Shown here: in pieces, positions 7,740-15,181 of the stretch
How the letters are laid out: each line of letters begins with the position of its first letter
Numbering within the stretch: the stretch's first letter is position 1
Assembly (NCBI GenBank): GCA_022564385.1
Contig: JADFLN010000010.1
Location: 1-25,934, forward strand
DNA from: Nitrososphaerota archaeon
Lineage (GTDB): Archaea; Thermoproteota; Nitrososphaeria; Nitrososphaerales; Nitrosopumilaceae
DNA: 25,934 bases
Direction of reading: 5' to 3'
The notes under the pieces: generated by a model
What the model saw: the letters and a program-made list of their open reading frames with translations, nothing else
What the model was told of the DNA's origin: nothing
The model's database searches: none
Made by a program: the position numbers and the translations under genes

Positions 7740-8529
7740 AATATACATCTGTTCTTCTATTTTTAAGTAAAGGTAAACTTTTTCGTGTTTCTTTTACTTT
7801 GTTTAGATCAATGTTAACAAAACCTATACCTTGCTTCTTTTTCATATCAAGCAAAATTTTTCCATATGGATCGACTACTAGACTTCTTCCACAGTAAATA
7901 TTTCCAACTTGATCAGGCGCAATTACATAACATCCATTTTCAATTGCTCGTGTTTTGTTTATTGTAATCCAATGATCTTCTTTCATGTTACCTTTTACCC
8001 AAGCAGACGGTATAACTAAAACTTCAGCGCCAGCAATAGCAAGTGATCTTGACATCTCTGGAAATCTTAAATCATAACAGATCATCATGCCAATTTTTCC
8101 AAGAGACGTCTTCACAGGTTTTGCAATCTTAGAGCCTGAAACCATTTTATCTGATTCTCTAAATCCCAACGCATCATAGAGATGAATTTTTCTATAAGTT
8201 GAGATTATTTTACCGAACTGGTTTATTACAAAAGAAGTATCATATACACGATCTTGTTTTCTACTCTTTTCGTAAAATGAACCTATGACTTGAATATGAT
8301 TTTCTTTCGCTGCTTTTGCAATTGTTGTGACAAAATTTCCATTAATTGTTTCAGCCAAGTTTGCAAGTTGTTTTGGAGTTTGGGAAGATCTTGTATAAAA
8401 CATCATGAATTCTGGAAATGCACATAATGTTACATTTTTTAAAGCAGCTTTTGAAATATATGAAATAATTTTTTGTAGATTATTTTCTTTGTTAGTTGAT
8501 GCTTTGAATTGAACAACTCCAACTTTCAT
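7723..8529 (-). CDS. carbon-nitrogen hydrolase (nitrilase superfamily, Nit-type amidase)
   Basis: Cytosolic amidase of 268 aa with the nitrilase catalytic triad: E40 in AFPEF, K114 in YRKIHLYD and C151 in MMICYDLRFPE. The order, spacing and length fit the Nit1/Nit2 branch, which hydrolyses omega-amides such as 2-oxoglutaramate or deaminated glutathione-like side products. Such enzymes usually do metabolite repair, but the substrate cannot be fixed from sequence. True nitrilases acting on nitriles are usually longer. An ATG start at 8527-8529 has CCTTTTATT 26 bp upstream, so the mRNA is probably leaderless. The 3' end overlaps the convergent zinc-finger gene. The tautomerase gene lies 60 bp upstream on the same strand, which may reflect a shared promoter region or a shared repair role. 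Confidence 0.9.
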   Translation of the reverse strand: MKVGVVQFKASTNKENNLQKIISYISKAALKNVTLCAFPEFMMFYTRSSQTPKQLANLAETINGNFVTTIAKAAKENHIQVIGSFYEKSRKQDRVYDTSFVINQFGKIISTYRKIHLYDALGFRESDKMVSGSKIAKPVKTSLGKIGMMICYDLRFPEMSRSLAIAGAEVLVIPSAWVKGNMKEDHWITINKTRAIENGCYVIAPDQVGNIYCGRSLVVDPYGKILLDMKKKQGIGFVNIDLNKVKETRKSLPLLKNRRTDVYSTLNA

Positions 8530-8589
8530 GCAATTAATTAACTAAATGATAATAAAAGGATAAACTGTAGTCTGTTTGTTTAAAAATTA

Positions 8590-8766
8590 TTAAAGTTGTT
8601 TTCCTGCTAAAAACCAATTTTCTTTAGGATTATCTTCAAAAACAACAATAACATGATTTTCGTTTGTTTTAAGAATCTCTACTGCAGATTTTGTGATTGC
8701 TTTTGCAAATTTATCTTTTTGTTCCTGTGTTCTACCAGGATACATTGATACGGTAATCAATGGCAT
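8590..8766 (-). CDS. 4-oxalocrotonate tautomerase family protein (58 aa)
   Basis: The minus-strand frame from ATG at 8764-8766 gives 58 residues beginning MPLITVSMYPGRTQEQKD. The proline after the initiator methionine, the catalytic base of tautomerases once Met is removed, is present, as is an arginine near position 12. The beta-alpha-beta pattern ITVSMYP, FAKAITKSAVEIL, HVIVVFED and the final WFLAGKQL match 4-OT proteins, which form hexamers or dimers of about 60 aa. Such enzymes convert enol to keto 2-oxoacids. In an autotroph without aromatic degradation genes here, the natural substrate is open. It is on the same strand as the nitrilase gene and the rhomboid gene but is separated from both by short gaps. 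Confidence 0.88.
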   Translation of the reverse strand: MPLITVSMYPGRTQEQKDKFAKAITKSAVEILKTNENHVIVVFEDNPKENWFLAGKQL

Positions 8767-8799
8767 GATAATTTCAAATAGATTCAGCGATTTATATTT

Positions 8800-9576
8800 T
8801 CAATAGTCTGGTCTGTAGCCATATCTTGTACCATACATGAAATCAGAACGGTGAGTTCTTTTGTAAATGTAGCCAGTTGCTAAACCTATCACAAATCCAC
8901 CAATATGAGCAAGATATGCAACTCCTCCACCTGCAATACCAAATCCTCCTATGAAGAAAGGAAGTAAGTTCTGAAAGACCAGCCAAAATGGCAAAAACCA
9001 TCTAGCCTGAATGTGCATCATTCTCCAAAAAAAGCCCAACATCATGAAAGTTTGAATACGTGCTTTTGGAAAAATTACAAGATAAGCACCTAATACTCCA
9101 GAAATTGCACCAGAGGCACCAACTGCAGGAATAACACTACTTGTATCGCCATAGATATGGAAGAGCCCAGCAACAACTCCCCACATAAGATAAATTCCAA
9201 GAAACTTTGCTTTTCCAAACTTTTGCTCAATGTTATCACCAAAGATCCACAAAAACCACATGTTCCCAGCAAAGTGAAGTAAACCACCATGCATGAAAAT
9301 TGAACTAATCAAAGTGATGTAAGGAATACTAGGACATGAAATTCTAACAGGTCCTGCACCAAAGTCAATTGCAGAAAAAGTTGCACCAGTTACACAATTT
9401 GGCACTGCACCCCAATCATAAAACAATACAAATGCATTTTGATTTGTAAAATCAAAAAACTGTCCAGTAATTACTACTTCAATAAAAAATACAACTGTAT
9501 TGATAATAATTAGTGCAATAGTTACTTTTGGTTTAAAACCAGGAGGATGTGGATTCTCATCACGTAATGGAAACAT
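8800..9576 (-). CDS. rhomboid-family intramembrane serine protease
   Basis: A 258-aa membrane protein with about six hydrophobic segments. It has the rhomboid signatures: HGGLLHFAGNMWFLWIFGD (97-114), with the oxyanion asparagine N105; the catalytic serine S155 in GASGAISG; and the catalytic H224 in YLAHIGGFVIG. The serine and histidine form the dyad that cuts peptide bonds inside the membrane. The loop between the first membrane segment and the HGGLLH motif is rather long (about 35-95) and contains two cysteines (C61, C81) that could pair outside the cell. The short C-terminal tail RYGYRPDY is tyrosine-rich. Substrates are unknown; membrane-anchored surface proteins such as those encoded further along are possible but untested. 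An ATG start at 9574-9576 has a TATA-like TTATTATA about 27 bp upstream. Confidence 0.93.
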   Translation of the reverse strand: MFPLRDENPHPPGFKPKVTIALIIINTVVFFIEVVITGQFFDFTNQNAFVLFYDWGAVPNCVTGATFSAIDFGAGPVRISCPSIPYITLISSIFMHGGLLHFAGNMWFLWIFGDNIEQKFGKAKFLGIYLMWGVVAGLFHIYGDTSSVIPAVGASGAISGVLGAYLVIFPKARIQTFMMLGFFWRMMHIQARWFLPFWLVFQNLLPFFIGGFGIAGGGVAYLAHIGGFVIGLATGYIYKRTHRSDFMYGTRYGYRPDY

Positions 9577-9621
9577 TAGTTATTTAGTTTTGGAAAAAAT
9601 CGTATAATAACATTATTCAAG

Positions 9622-9828
9622 TTATGTCCATTTGTCAGGATTTTTTTTACGAATTTGTTTTCCATCAATTGTAATTTGATCTTTTTCTTCAAAGACTGTA
9701 TGCCATTTTCCATTACTTGGAAAAATTTTATTCATTTCTTCAACTTTCTTGTTGGTTGGTGCTCTGTTCATCAAAGCTCCCCATCTCATATTTGGTATCT
9801 TTGGCATTATATCATTGATGTCTTTCAT
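9622..9828 (-). CDS. hypothetical protein, 68 aa
   Basis: A small soluble, charged protein with no cysteine pairs, signal peptide or membrane segment. It begins MKDINDIMPKIPNMRWGAL and ends in a lysine-rich stretch KQIRKKNPDKWT; two tryptophans near the middle and end stand out. I do not recognise a family. It may be one of the small conserved proteins of the phylum, but I cannot show that here. Evidence that it is real: an ATG start at 9826-9828 with an A/T-rich TATA-like stretch (TTTTTAAATTAATTTT on the minus strand) about 25-30 bp upstream, no competing frame, and a snug fit between its neighbours. No function is proposed. Confidence 0.6.
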   Translation of the reverse strand: MKDINDIMPKIPNMRWGALMNRAPTNKKVEEMNKIFPSNGKWHTVFEEKDQITIDGKQIRKKNPDKWT

Positions 9829-9861
9829 TATACTATCACTTCACAAAATTAATTTAAAAAC

Positions 9862-11571
9862 CTATGATTGAATTCTCAAAATTCCTTCTTTGATCAAAAA
9901 TTGAATACCTTGAATGAATGAATTATCATCAATTGAACCGTCTGCCCACCAGCCTGCGTTGTTCTTTATCCATGATGGAATTTCATTAGAATCAGAACCC
10001 ATACCTTGCGTGGTTGGAGGAATCTTTAGAACATCTTCTTTGATCAAAAATTGAATACCTTGAATGAATGAATTATCATCAATTGAACCGTCTGCCCACC
10101 AGCCTGCGTTGTTCTTTATCCATGATGGAATCAAAGTAGGTGGTTGTGCTTTTGGTGTAGTTTTTGAAAGACTTGGTCCAATCTCAATAATTCCTGAACC
10201 AATTCCAGCATACTTTGCGTTATAATCTAATCCAGTTCCATAAACTAGAATGTCAATTCTGTATTGTCCCTGTGATGGAATCAGAATTTTTTGAACATCA
10301 ATTCCTTCTGTAGCAACAATACCAGGATTTACAGGATCATCACCTGAGAATCTTTCTAGTTCTTGATCATTTTCATCAATAAATGAAATTGTATACCTAA
10401 TGTCTCGTATGAGACCTCTGTTTTCATCAAAGAATGTTATTTCAAAAGGCACTTCATCACCTGCACCATAACTTCTGTCCCATGAAATGTTTACAGTTGT
10501 TGGAACTTGTTCATAGTTTGTAGTGTCAACAAGATAAAATTCAGTTGAACTTTTTGATACTGCATTTAGTGGAACCAGTTTCAAGTCCATCTTTTTGTTA
10601 TTATAATTATCAGGTCCCAATACTTCATTAATTTTTAGTAATTCATTTTTTGTAATTAGAAAATGAACAATATTAGTATCCTCATATGAATATGGATCAT
10701 TAAGTAATGCTCGCTGATCAATTTCTACACCATTAACATATCCTTTGAATTGTGTTCCTTCTGCGTATGGTGTAAATGATTTTGGAATTCTAACTTCTTC
10801 ATGTACTACTTGCACCAAGTTAACATAATCTGGACTCCAATCAAATGGCATATCAAACGAAATTGAATTATCAGATTGATCAAATTTGAAGTTATCAACA
10901 TCATCATAGTATGTTTTTATAATAACTGGAATTTCTTCCGCATTTGCAGTCTTGATAAAAAAGTTTTGTTCTTGTGCTACGCTAATAAAAGTATTATAAC
11001 TCAACAGTGTTGCAAGCATAGTTCTTGGACTAGTTGCAGCTTCAATGTCAACTCTAATCTTGTACAAGCCACCTTTAACAAATATTGGGCCAGTAATTGA
11101 TGGTCTTGCACAAAAATCTAAATTATCATCAGTACATGTTGGTCCATATACAAATAGTGCACCAGGGGCACTAGCATGTTCAGAACCACCATAAGTTGTA
11201 CAGTTTATGAGATTAATTTCATCACATCCAAATTTTGGTTTAATTTTAACATCTAATCTTCCATCATTATCATAAAACAAATTTCTAGCTAAAAGTTCAC
11301 CACTTTGCCAAATTTCTATTCTGTATGTTACTTGGTCAAGATTAAGATCAGTTAATGTATCAAAGAAACGTACTTGCATGTTCGCAGAACTAATTTCACC
11401 TACTGTAATATCAGATGGACTCAGTTGTACACGTACAGTTACCTCCATATCACCAAATGATATAGGTGGTGCTTGATCTCCTCCGAGTCCGTGTCCAAAT
11501 GCATCTGGAAGAATAGCAAAAACTGTGAAAAAACTAATAATTATAATGAATAGTCCAAACTTGCTGTACAA
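9862..11571 (-). CDS. secreted HGLG-family protein with two WWADG C-terminal repeats
   Basis: A 569-aa exported protein. A signal peptide (1-26, ending DAFG) is followed by H27-G-L-G, so the mature protein may begin with histidine. The body is beta-rich, with four cysteines (FGCDEINLINC and TCTDDNLDFC) that could form two disulphides. It shares a series of landmarks with the protein at 20865-22229: ITGPIFVKGGLY, FDMPFDWS, VHEEVRIPKSF, GYVNGVE and IVHFLI. The C-terminus has two copies, 50 residues apart, of IPSWIKNNAGWWADGSIDDN plus SFIQGIQFLIKE (about 481-519 and 531-569), a repeat frequent in secreted proteins of ammonia-oxidising archaea. There is no C-terminal membrane anchor. The start is TTG at 11569-11571 with TTTAAATATGG at -27. 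Possible role: cell-surface or copper binding; unproven. Confidence 0.85.
   Translation of the reverse strand: MYSKFGLFIIIISFFTVFAILPDAFGHGLGGDQAPPISFGDMEVTVRVQLSPSDITVGEISSANMQVRFFDTLTDLNLDQVTYRIEIWQSGELLARNLFYDNDGRLDVKIKPKFGCDEINLINCTTYGGSEHASAPGALFVYGPTCTDDNLDFCARPSITGPIFVKGGLYKIRVDIEAATSPRTMLATLLSYNTFISVAQEQNFFIKTANAEEIPVIIKTYYDDVDNFKFDQSDNSISFDMPFDWSPDYVNLVQVVHEEVRIPKSFTPYAEGTQFKGYVNGVEIDQRALLNDPYSYEDTNIVHFLITKNELLKINEVLGPDNYNNKKMDLKLVPLNAVSKSSTEFYLVDTTNYEQVPTTVNISWDRSYGAGDEVPFEITFFDENRGLIRDIRYTISFIDENDQELERFSGDDPVNPGIVATEGIDVQKILIPSQGQYRIDILVYGTGLDYNAKYAGIGSGIIEIGPSLSKTTPKAQPPTLIPSWIKNNAGWWADGSIDDNSFIQGIQFLIKEDVLKIPPTTQGMGSDSNEIPSWIKNNAGWWADGSIDDNSFIQGIQFLIKEGILRIQS
9885..9981 (-). repeat. 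97-bp perfect direct repeat, copy 1 (WWADG domain)
   Basis: Identical over 97 bp to 10035-10131 at a 150-bp period. It encodes the C-terminal WWADGSIDDN repeat of the secreted protein. Full identity, synonymous sites included, points to recent duplication or ongoing gene conversion. Confidence 0.95.
10035..10131 (-). repeat. 97-bp perfect direct repeat, copy 2 (WWADG domain)
   Basis: Second copy of the 97-bp repeat at 9885-9981. The two copies are separated by a 53-bp spacer that codes for a low-complexity linker (TTQGMGSDSNE). Confidence 0.95.
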
Positions 11572-11591
11572 TAAAAAAAATTATGTTAATT

Positions 11592-11602
11592 CCATATTTA
11601 AA
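11592..11602 (-). promoter_or_regulatory. TATA box of the HGLG/WWADG gene
   Basis: On the minus strand CTTTAAATATGG is centred about 27 bp before the TTG at 11569-11571. An in-frame TAA lies four codons upstream of that TTG, so box and frame together support a TTG start on a leaderless mRNA. Confidence 0.55.
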
Positions 11603-11688
11603 GCTGGTACAGAATTTCTATGCGTAATAGTTTTTTTTTTGTAGGAAAATGAAGTATAATTTTTATTTACCATACCAAAACATAAAGT

Positions 11689-12492
11689 ATGAAATTACTG
11701 TTTGTGTTGTTATTTTTTCCACTTTTAATAATTCCAGCATATGCAGAATCTCAAACTTTGCCAACAGAAAAAGGTACACTAGATGTTAAATTAACATATG
11801 ATACAATTGAGCAAAACATTCAAACTAAAATGAGTATTGATTTTATCAATCCTTTTACACAAAAGATACAAATACATATTGACTATACAGTTGCAATTTC
11901 AAAAGATGGTGAAACTGTTTTTAGAACAAATGGACTCATTCATACATCTGAGGGTTCTGTAAAAATCCCAATTGATTTCAATCTTGGTGAAGGAGTATAT
12001 TCTTTGGATATTCAAGTGGAGGGAATTTTATTTCAACCAATTCCACCAGAAACAGTTTCTTTTGATATTATAGTAGGTGAAGCTTTTGCTCAACCTAGTA
12101 CAACACAAGATGATGGAGGCGGATGTCTAATTGCTACTGCAACATTTGGCTCAGAACTAGCACCACAAGTACAACAATTAAGAGAGCTTAGAGACAATAC
12201 AATTCTAAAAACAGAATCTGGAACTGCATTTATGACTGGATTTAATCAATTCTACTATTCGTTTTCTCCAATAATATCTGACTTGGAAAGAGAGCAACCA
12301 ATTTTCAAGGAAGTTGTAAAACTAACACTAACTCCAATGATATCATCATTGTCTTTACTGAATTATGTTGACATTGACTCAGAAGAAGAGATGCTCGGAT
12401 ATGGAATTTCTCTAATTCTACTAAATATTGGAATGTACGCAGGAATCCCTGTATTTGCAATTCTAAAGTTATACCAGTTTAGAAGAGATTAA
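11689..12492 (+). CDS. exported Ig-like protein with C-terminal CFI-box anchor
   Basis: A 267-aa surface protein. A signal peptide (1-19, ending AYA) is followed by an Ig-like beta domain (about 25-130) with DYTVAISKDGETVF, then a short linker and a C-terminal CFI-box-type domain starting at GGGCLIATATFGSELAPQV (143-161). That domain has LRELRDN, FYYSFSPIISD, LTLTP and a final hydrophobic helix (about 238-260) ending in LYQFRRD. In this domain family the cysteine beside glycines (C146 here) and the terminal helix suggest lipid or membrane anchoring. The Ig-like domain resembles the region before the PEFG tail of the cupredoxin at 13577-14437. The CFI-box segment is almost identical in DNA to that of the next gene. 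A TATA-like TTTTTATTT lies 26 bp before the ATG. The ligand is unknown. Confidence 0.82.
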   Translation: MKLLFVLLFFPLLIIPAYAESQTLPTEKGTLDVKLTYDTIEQNIQTKMSIDFINPFTQKIQIHIDYTVAISKDGETVFRTNGLIHTSEGSVKIPIDFNLGEGVYSLDIQVEGILFQPIPPETVSFDIIVGEAFAQPSTTQDDGGGCLIATATFGSELAPQVQQLRELRDNTILKTESGTAFMTGFNQFYYSFSPIISDLEREQPIFKEVVKLTLTPMISSLSLLNYVDIDSEEEMLGYGISLILLNIGMYAGIPVFAILKLYQFRRD

Positions 12493-12642
12493 TTCTATTT
12501 CCAGAGTTCTAGTGAAGTTTTTATGTATCTATACAAGTAATTTGTCTATGAAGACTAAAGCAATTTGCTCTTTCTTCGTACTATTTGCTATCGTATCTGG
12601 AATAGGTGCAACAACACCAGCTGCTTTTGCAGAAGTCACAAT
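12115..12642 (+). repeat. tandem-duplicated block, copy A (CFI box + spacer + promoter + signal peptide)
   Basis: Matches 13142-13671 (530 bp) at an offset of 1027-1029 bp with few differences. The first 263 bp (12115-12377) are identical to 13142-13404. The block spans the 3' part of one gene, the spacer, the next promoter and the next signal peptide. Confidence 0.93.
12518..12527 (+). promoter_or_regulatory. TATA-like box of cupredoxin gene 1
   Basis: TTTTTATGTA is centred 25-26 bp before ATG 12548. The same sequence at the same distance precedes the second cupredoxin gene (13547-13556), so both starts are set by a duplicated leaderless promoter. Confidence 0.55.
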
Positions 12643-13519
12643 TGAACCTGTAACAGGTTCTGGTGTCCCAGGATGTGAAGACCTAGATGGATGTTATACT
12701 CCAAGTCCTGTAACAGTTAATGTTGGTGAAGTTATAATATTTTCAAATACTGACAATGCGGCACATACATTCACAGCAGGAACTCCAAGTGATGGTCCAA
12801 GTGGTGAATTTGATACTAGTTTACTAATGATAGATGCTTCTTATGAATACACTGCAGATACTGTAGGTGAGATTAATTATTTCTGTATGGTTCATCCTTG
12901 GATGCAAGGTTTGATCATAGTAGTAGATGCAGAAGTACAAGCAACAGCTGACGCAGAAGCACAAGCAACAGCTGACGCAGAAGCACAAGCAACAGCTGAC
13001 GCAGAAGCACAAGCAACAGCTGACGCAGAAGCACAAGCAACAGCTGACGCAGAAGCACAAGCAACAGCTGACGCAGAAGCACAAGCAACAGAAGATGAAG
13101 AAGTCATGATGGAAGAGACTGAAGTTACAGATGAGAGCGAAGGAGGCGGATGTCTAATTGCTACTGCAACATTTGGCTCAGAACTAGCACCACAAGTACA
13201 ACAATTAAGAGAGCTTAGAGACAATACAATTCTAAAAACAGAATCTGGAACTGCATTTATGACTGGATTTAATCAATTCTACTATTCGTTTTCTCCAATA
13301 ATATCTGACTTGGAAAGAGAGCAACCAATTTTCAAGGAAGTTGTAAAACTAACACTAACTCCAATGATATCATCATTGTCTTTACTGAATTATGTTGACA
13401 TTGATTCAGAGGAAGAGATGCTTGGATATGGAATTTCTCTAATTTTACTAAATATTGGAATGTACGCTGGAATCCCCGTATTTGCAATTCTAAAATTACA
13501 CCAGTTTAGAAAAAATTAG
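12548..13519 (+). CDS. blue-copper (cupredoxin) protein with repeat linker and CFI-box anchor
   Basis: A 323-aa exported copper protein, probably an electron carrier or copper store at the outer face of the membrane. A signal peptide (1-28, ending AFA) is followed by a plastocyanin-like domain (about 29-125). The type 1 copper ligands are all present: H73 in AHTFTAG, then C113, H116 and M119 in FCMVHPWM. C43 and C49 may form a disulphide. Seven 8-residue units (DAEVQATA, five DAEAQATA, DAEAQATE; 127-182) make an acidic, Ala-rich linker, followed by a CFI-box domain (from C202) with a terminal helix. The start at ATG 12548 is chosen because it begins the signal peptide and has a TATA-like box at -26; a longer frame from 12512 adds 12 unlikely residues. 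It seems to be a hybrid: front from the next gene, tail from the previous one. Confidence 0.87.
   Translation: MKTKAICSFFVLFAIVSGIGATTPAAFAEVTIEPVTGSGVPGCEDLDGCYTPSPVTVNVGEVIIFSNTDNAAHTFTAGTPSDGPSGEFDTSLLMIDASYEYTADTVGEINYFCMVHPWMQGLIIVVDAEVQATADAEAQATADAEAQATADAEAQATADAEAQATADAEAQATADAEAQATEDEEVMMEETEVTDESEGGGCLIATATFGSELAPQVQQLRELRDNTILKTESGTAFMTGFNQFYYSFSPIISDLEREQPIFKEVVKLTLTPMISSLSLLNYVDIDSEEEMLGYGISLILLNIGMYAGIPVFAILKLHQFRKN
12926..13093 (+). repeat. seven 24-bp tandem repeats in the cupredoxin linker
   Basis: Seven in-frame 24-bp units code for D-A-E-A-Q-A-T-A (first unit DAEVQATA, last ending in E). Six contain the same gacgcagaagc core and the interior units look identical. The period keeps the frame, so copy number can vary without breaking the protein. 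Confidence 0.95.
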
Positions 13520-13671
13520 ATTCTATTTCCAGAAATTCTAGTGAAGTTTTTATGTATCCATACAAGCAATTTATCTATGAAGACTAAAGCAATTTGCTCT
13601 TTCTTCGTACTATTTGCTATCGTAGCTGGAATAGGTGCACCAGCTGCATTTGCACAAACAGAAGTCACAAT
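13142..13671 (+). repeat. tandem-duplicated block, copy B
   Basis: Second copy of the block at 12115-12642. It holds the CFI-box end of cupredoxin 1, the spacer, the promoter and the signal peptide of cupredoxin 2. Between the copies the cupredoxin domains themselves have diverged strongly. Confidence 0.93.
13547..13556 (+). promoter_or_regulatory. TATA-like box of cupredoxin gene 2
   Basis: TTTTTATGTA is centred 25-26 bp before ATG 13577. It is the duplicated counterpart of the box at 12518-12527. Confidence 0.55.
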
Positions 13672-14437
13672 CGCTACAGCAGATGATTCTGGTTATAATA
13701 TGGAATGTGGAACAGATTGTTTCACTCCAAGTACTGTAACAGTTGATGTTGGAGGAAAAGTAATATTTTCTAATGCTGTTGGATTCCATACATTTACAGC
13801 AGGAACATGGGAAACTGGAATGGCTCCATCTCCAAGTGGGGAATTTGATGTTACCCTAGCAACAGAAGAAACTGCTGAATGGATACCAGATACTGTAGGT
13901 GAAGTTCCATACTATTGTGCATTGCATGTGTGGATGACAGGTACAATCATAGTACAAGAAGCAGCAGCTGAAGAAGAAACCGTGGTGGAAGACAAAGTCA
14001 TGACAGAAGATGAAGTTGCGCTAGAATTAACCACGATGGAAGACGAAATAGAGTTAATGGTAACAATTACCGACTCTGTTATGGGTGACGGAACTCACGT
14101 TTATCTTGAATTCAGTGAAATACACGTCAACTATGAAATTACTGCAATGCAAAATGGTGAAACAGTCTTACAAGTAACTGACCATGCCATGGAAATGACT
14201 GGTGCAAATCACCACATAGATGCTGTTGGATCTGATGAAAATCCAATAGATATCGAAATAGTTTCCTTAGGAATTGGTCCTCCAAATGCTGAAGATGATT
14301 GGACTGGACCAACAGGTATAGTATCTACTACACAAGTTGTTCCAGAGTTTGGTACAATCGCAATGATGGTACTAGCTGTAGCAATCATAAGCATCATAGC
14401 AGTAACTGCAAAATCTAGAGTCATTCCAAGATTTTAG
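13577..14437 (+). CDS. blue-copper (cupredoxin) protein with PEFG-CTERM anchor
   Basis: A 286-aa exported copper protein. A signal peptide nearly identical to that of the previous gene (1-26, ending AFA) is followed by a plastocyanin-like domain with type 1 copper ligands H71 (FHTFTAG), C114, H117 and M120 (YYCALHVWM), and a likely disulphide C44-C48. An acidic linker leads to an Ig-like domain (about 155-250; HVNYEITAMQNGETV) related to that of the CFI-box protein at 11689. The end is a PEFG-CTERM signal: PEFG at 256-259, a hydrophobic helix, then KSRVIPRF. Such tails are recognised by archaeosortase-type enzymes in this phylum, so the protein is probably cut and anchored at the surface. The start at ATG 13577 rather than 13541 follows from the signal peptide and TATA position. 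Confidence 0.88.
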   Translation: MKTKAICSFFVLFAIVAGIGAPAAFAQTEVTIATADDSGYNMECGTDCFTPSTVTVDVGGKVIFSNAVGFHTFTAGTWETGMAPSPSGEFDVTLATEETAEWIPDTVGEVPYYCALHVWMTGTIIVQEAAAEEETVVEDKVMTEDEVALELTTMEDEIELMVTITDSVMGDGTHVYLEFSEIHVNYEITAMQNGETVLQVTDHAMEMTGANHHIDAVGSDENPIDIEIVSLGIGPPNAEDDWTGPTGIVSTTQVVPEFGTIAMMVLAVAIISIIAVTAKSRVIPRF

Positions 14438-14450
14438 GAATCCTCTTTTT

Positions 14451-15089
14451 CTATTTTCTTTTTACTAAAGCAATAACTGCTAGAATTATAGCTGCAGCAG
14501 CAATTGACAATCCAAATACTGCAAAGTCATAAGCTGCTCCATCATTTGATGATGTAAAAGTTTCACCAGACTTTAGCTTTGAAACGTCTTGTTGAAGGGA
14601 TGAAATTGCATTTTTTAGTGCAGAAAGATCTGCGGGTCCTTCACTACTGGATAGAGGAAAATCCAAAACAGATGTGCTTTCTACATCTTCGATTGGAATT
14701 TGTACATCAAGAATAGTTCCATTAATTTCTCCTTTCAGTTCAAGAAAATAAGTACCAGTTTTAGTTGGAATTATAGGTAAAAAATAGTAACCGGGTCTTG
14801 GATCTGAATTAATATCAATGTTTTTCGTGGCACCACCATACATGATTATAGCCTCTAAATTCTTGAATACACTAGTTACTCCTTTGTAAGAGCCTTGAGT
14901 TTCTCCGGGTTCAGTAATTTTTAAGATAATATCATTTCGAATTCCTACAACAGGTGGCTCAATTTCCCAACCTACTTCAATATCATATTGTCCAACTTCT
15001 ATACTAGTATGAGCAAAAGATGGTACAATTATTCCAATTGAAAATAATAACGCAATAAAGCTAAAAATTGCAATCTTCACGACTATCAT
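14451..15089 (-). CDS. exported single-pass protein with N-terminal His, divergent from the copCD fusion
   Basis: A 212-aa protein. A signal peptide (1-26, ending PSFA) is followed by H27-T-S-I, a beta-rich domain (EVGWEIEPPVVG, then YFLPIIPTKTGTYFLELKG) of the Ig-like or YtkA/FixH-like kind, a Ser-rich linker with a short coiled stretch (LSALKNAISSLQQDVSKLKSG), and a C-terminal membrane helix (about 185-208) ending VKRK. The layout suggests a domain held just outside the membrane by its C-terminal helix. If the signal peptide is cut as predicted, the mature chain starts with histidine, like CopC. It is transcribed divergently from the CopC/CopD fusion with 92 bp between, so the two may be controlled together. 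There are no cysteines and I recognise no firm family. A role in copper handling is inferred from context only. Confidence 0.72.
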   Translation of the reverse strand: MIVVKIAIFSFIALLFSIGIIVPSFAHTSIEVGQYDIEVGWEIEPPVVGIRNDIILKITEPGETQGSYKGVTSVFKNLEAIIMYGGATKNIDINSDPRPGYYFLPIIPTKTGTYFLELKGEINGTILDVQIPIEDVESTSVLDFPLSSSEGPADLSALKNAISSLQQDVSKLKSGETFTSSNDGAAYDFAVFGLSIAAAAIILAVIALVKRK

Positions 15090-15150
15090 CTGATATTACG
15101 CATTATTATCTTTACATGATCTGATACAAATTCCCAACATATGAAAACTG

Positions 15151-15160
15151 TTTAAATTAT
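15151..15160 (+). promoter_or_regulatory. TATA box of the copC-copD fusion gene
   Basis: TTTAAATTAT is centred about 27 bp before ATG 15182, the spacing expected for a leaderless archaeal mRNA. It supports the chosen start. Confidence 0.6.
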
Positions 15161-15181
15161 GAATAATGACCTGAAGATTAA

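Noticed and set aside
11631..11640. Run of ten T residues as a transcription terminator
   Set aside because: It lies between two divergent genes, so no known transcript ends here on the plus strand; it may only be low-complexity promoter spacer.
12512..12547. Upstream in-frame starts of both cupredoxin genes (12512 and 13541)
   Set aside because: They would add 12 residues before the signal peptide and place the TATA-like box inside the coding region. The ATGs at 12548 and 13577 begin normal signal peptides.
12926..13093. CRISPR-like array of regular repeats
   Set aside because: The units are directly adjacent without unique spacers, code in frame for DAEAQATA, and sit inside a gene.
12824..13224. 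Open frames on the minus strand and in another plus frame across the cupredoxin linker, with Cys- or Ser/Ala-rich repeats
   Set aside because: They are products of reading the 24-bp repeat in other frames. Any frame-preserving repeat is open in several frames, and none has a start, promoter or family match.
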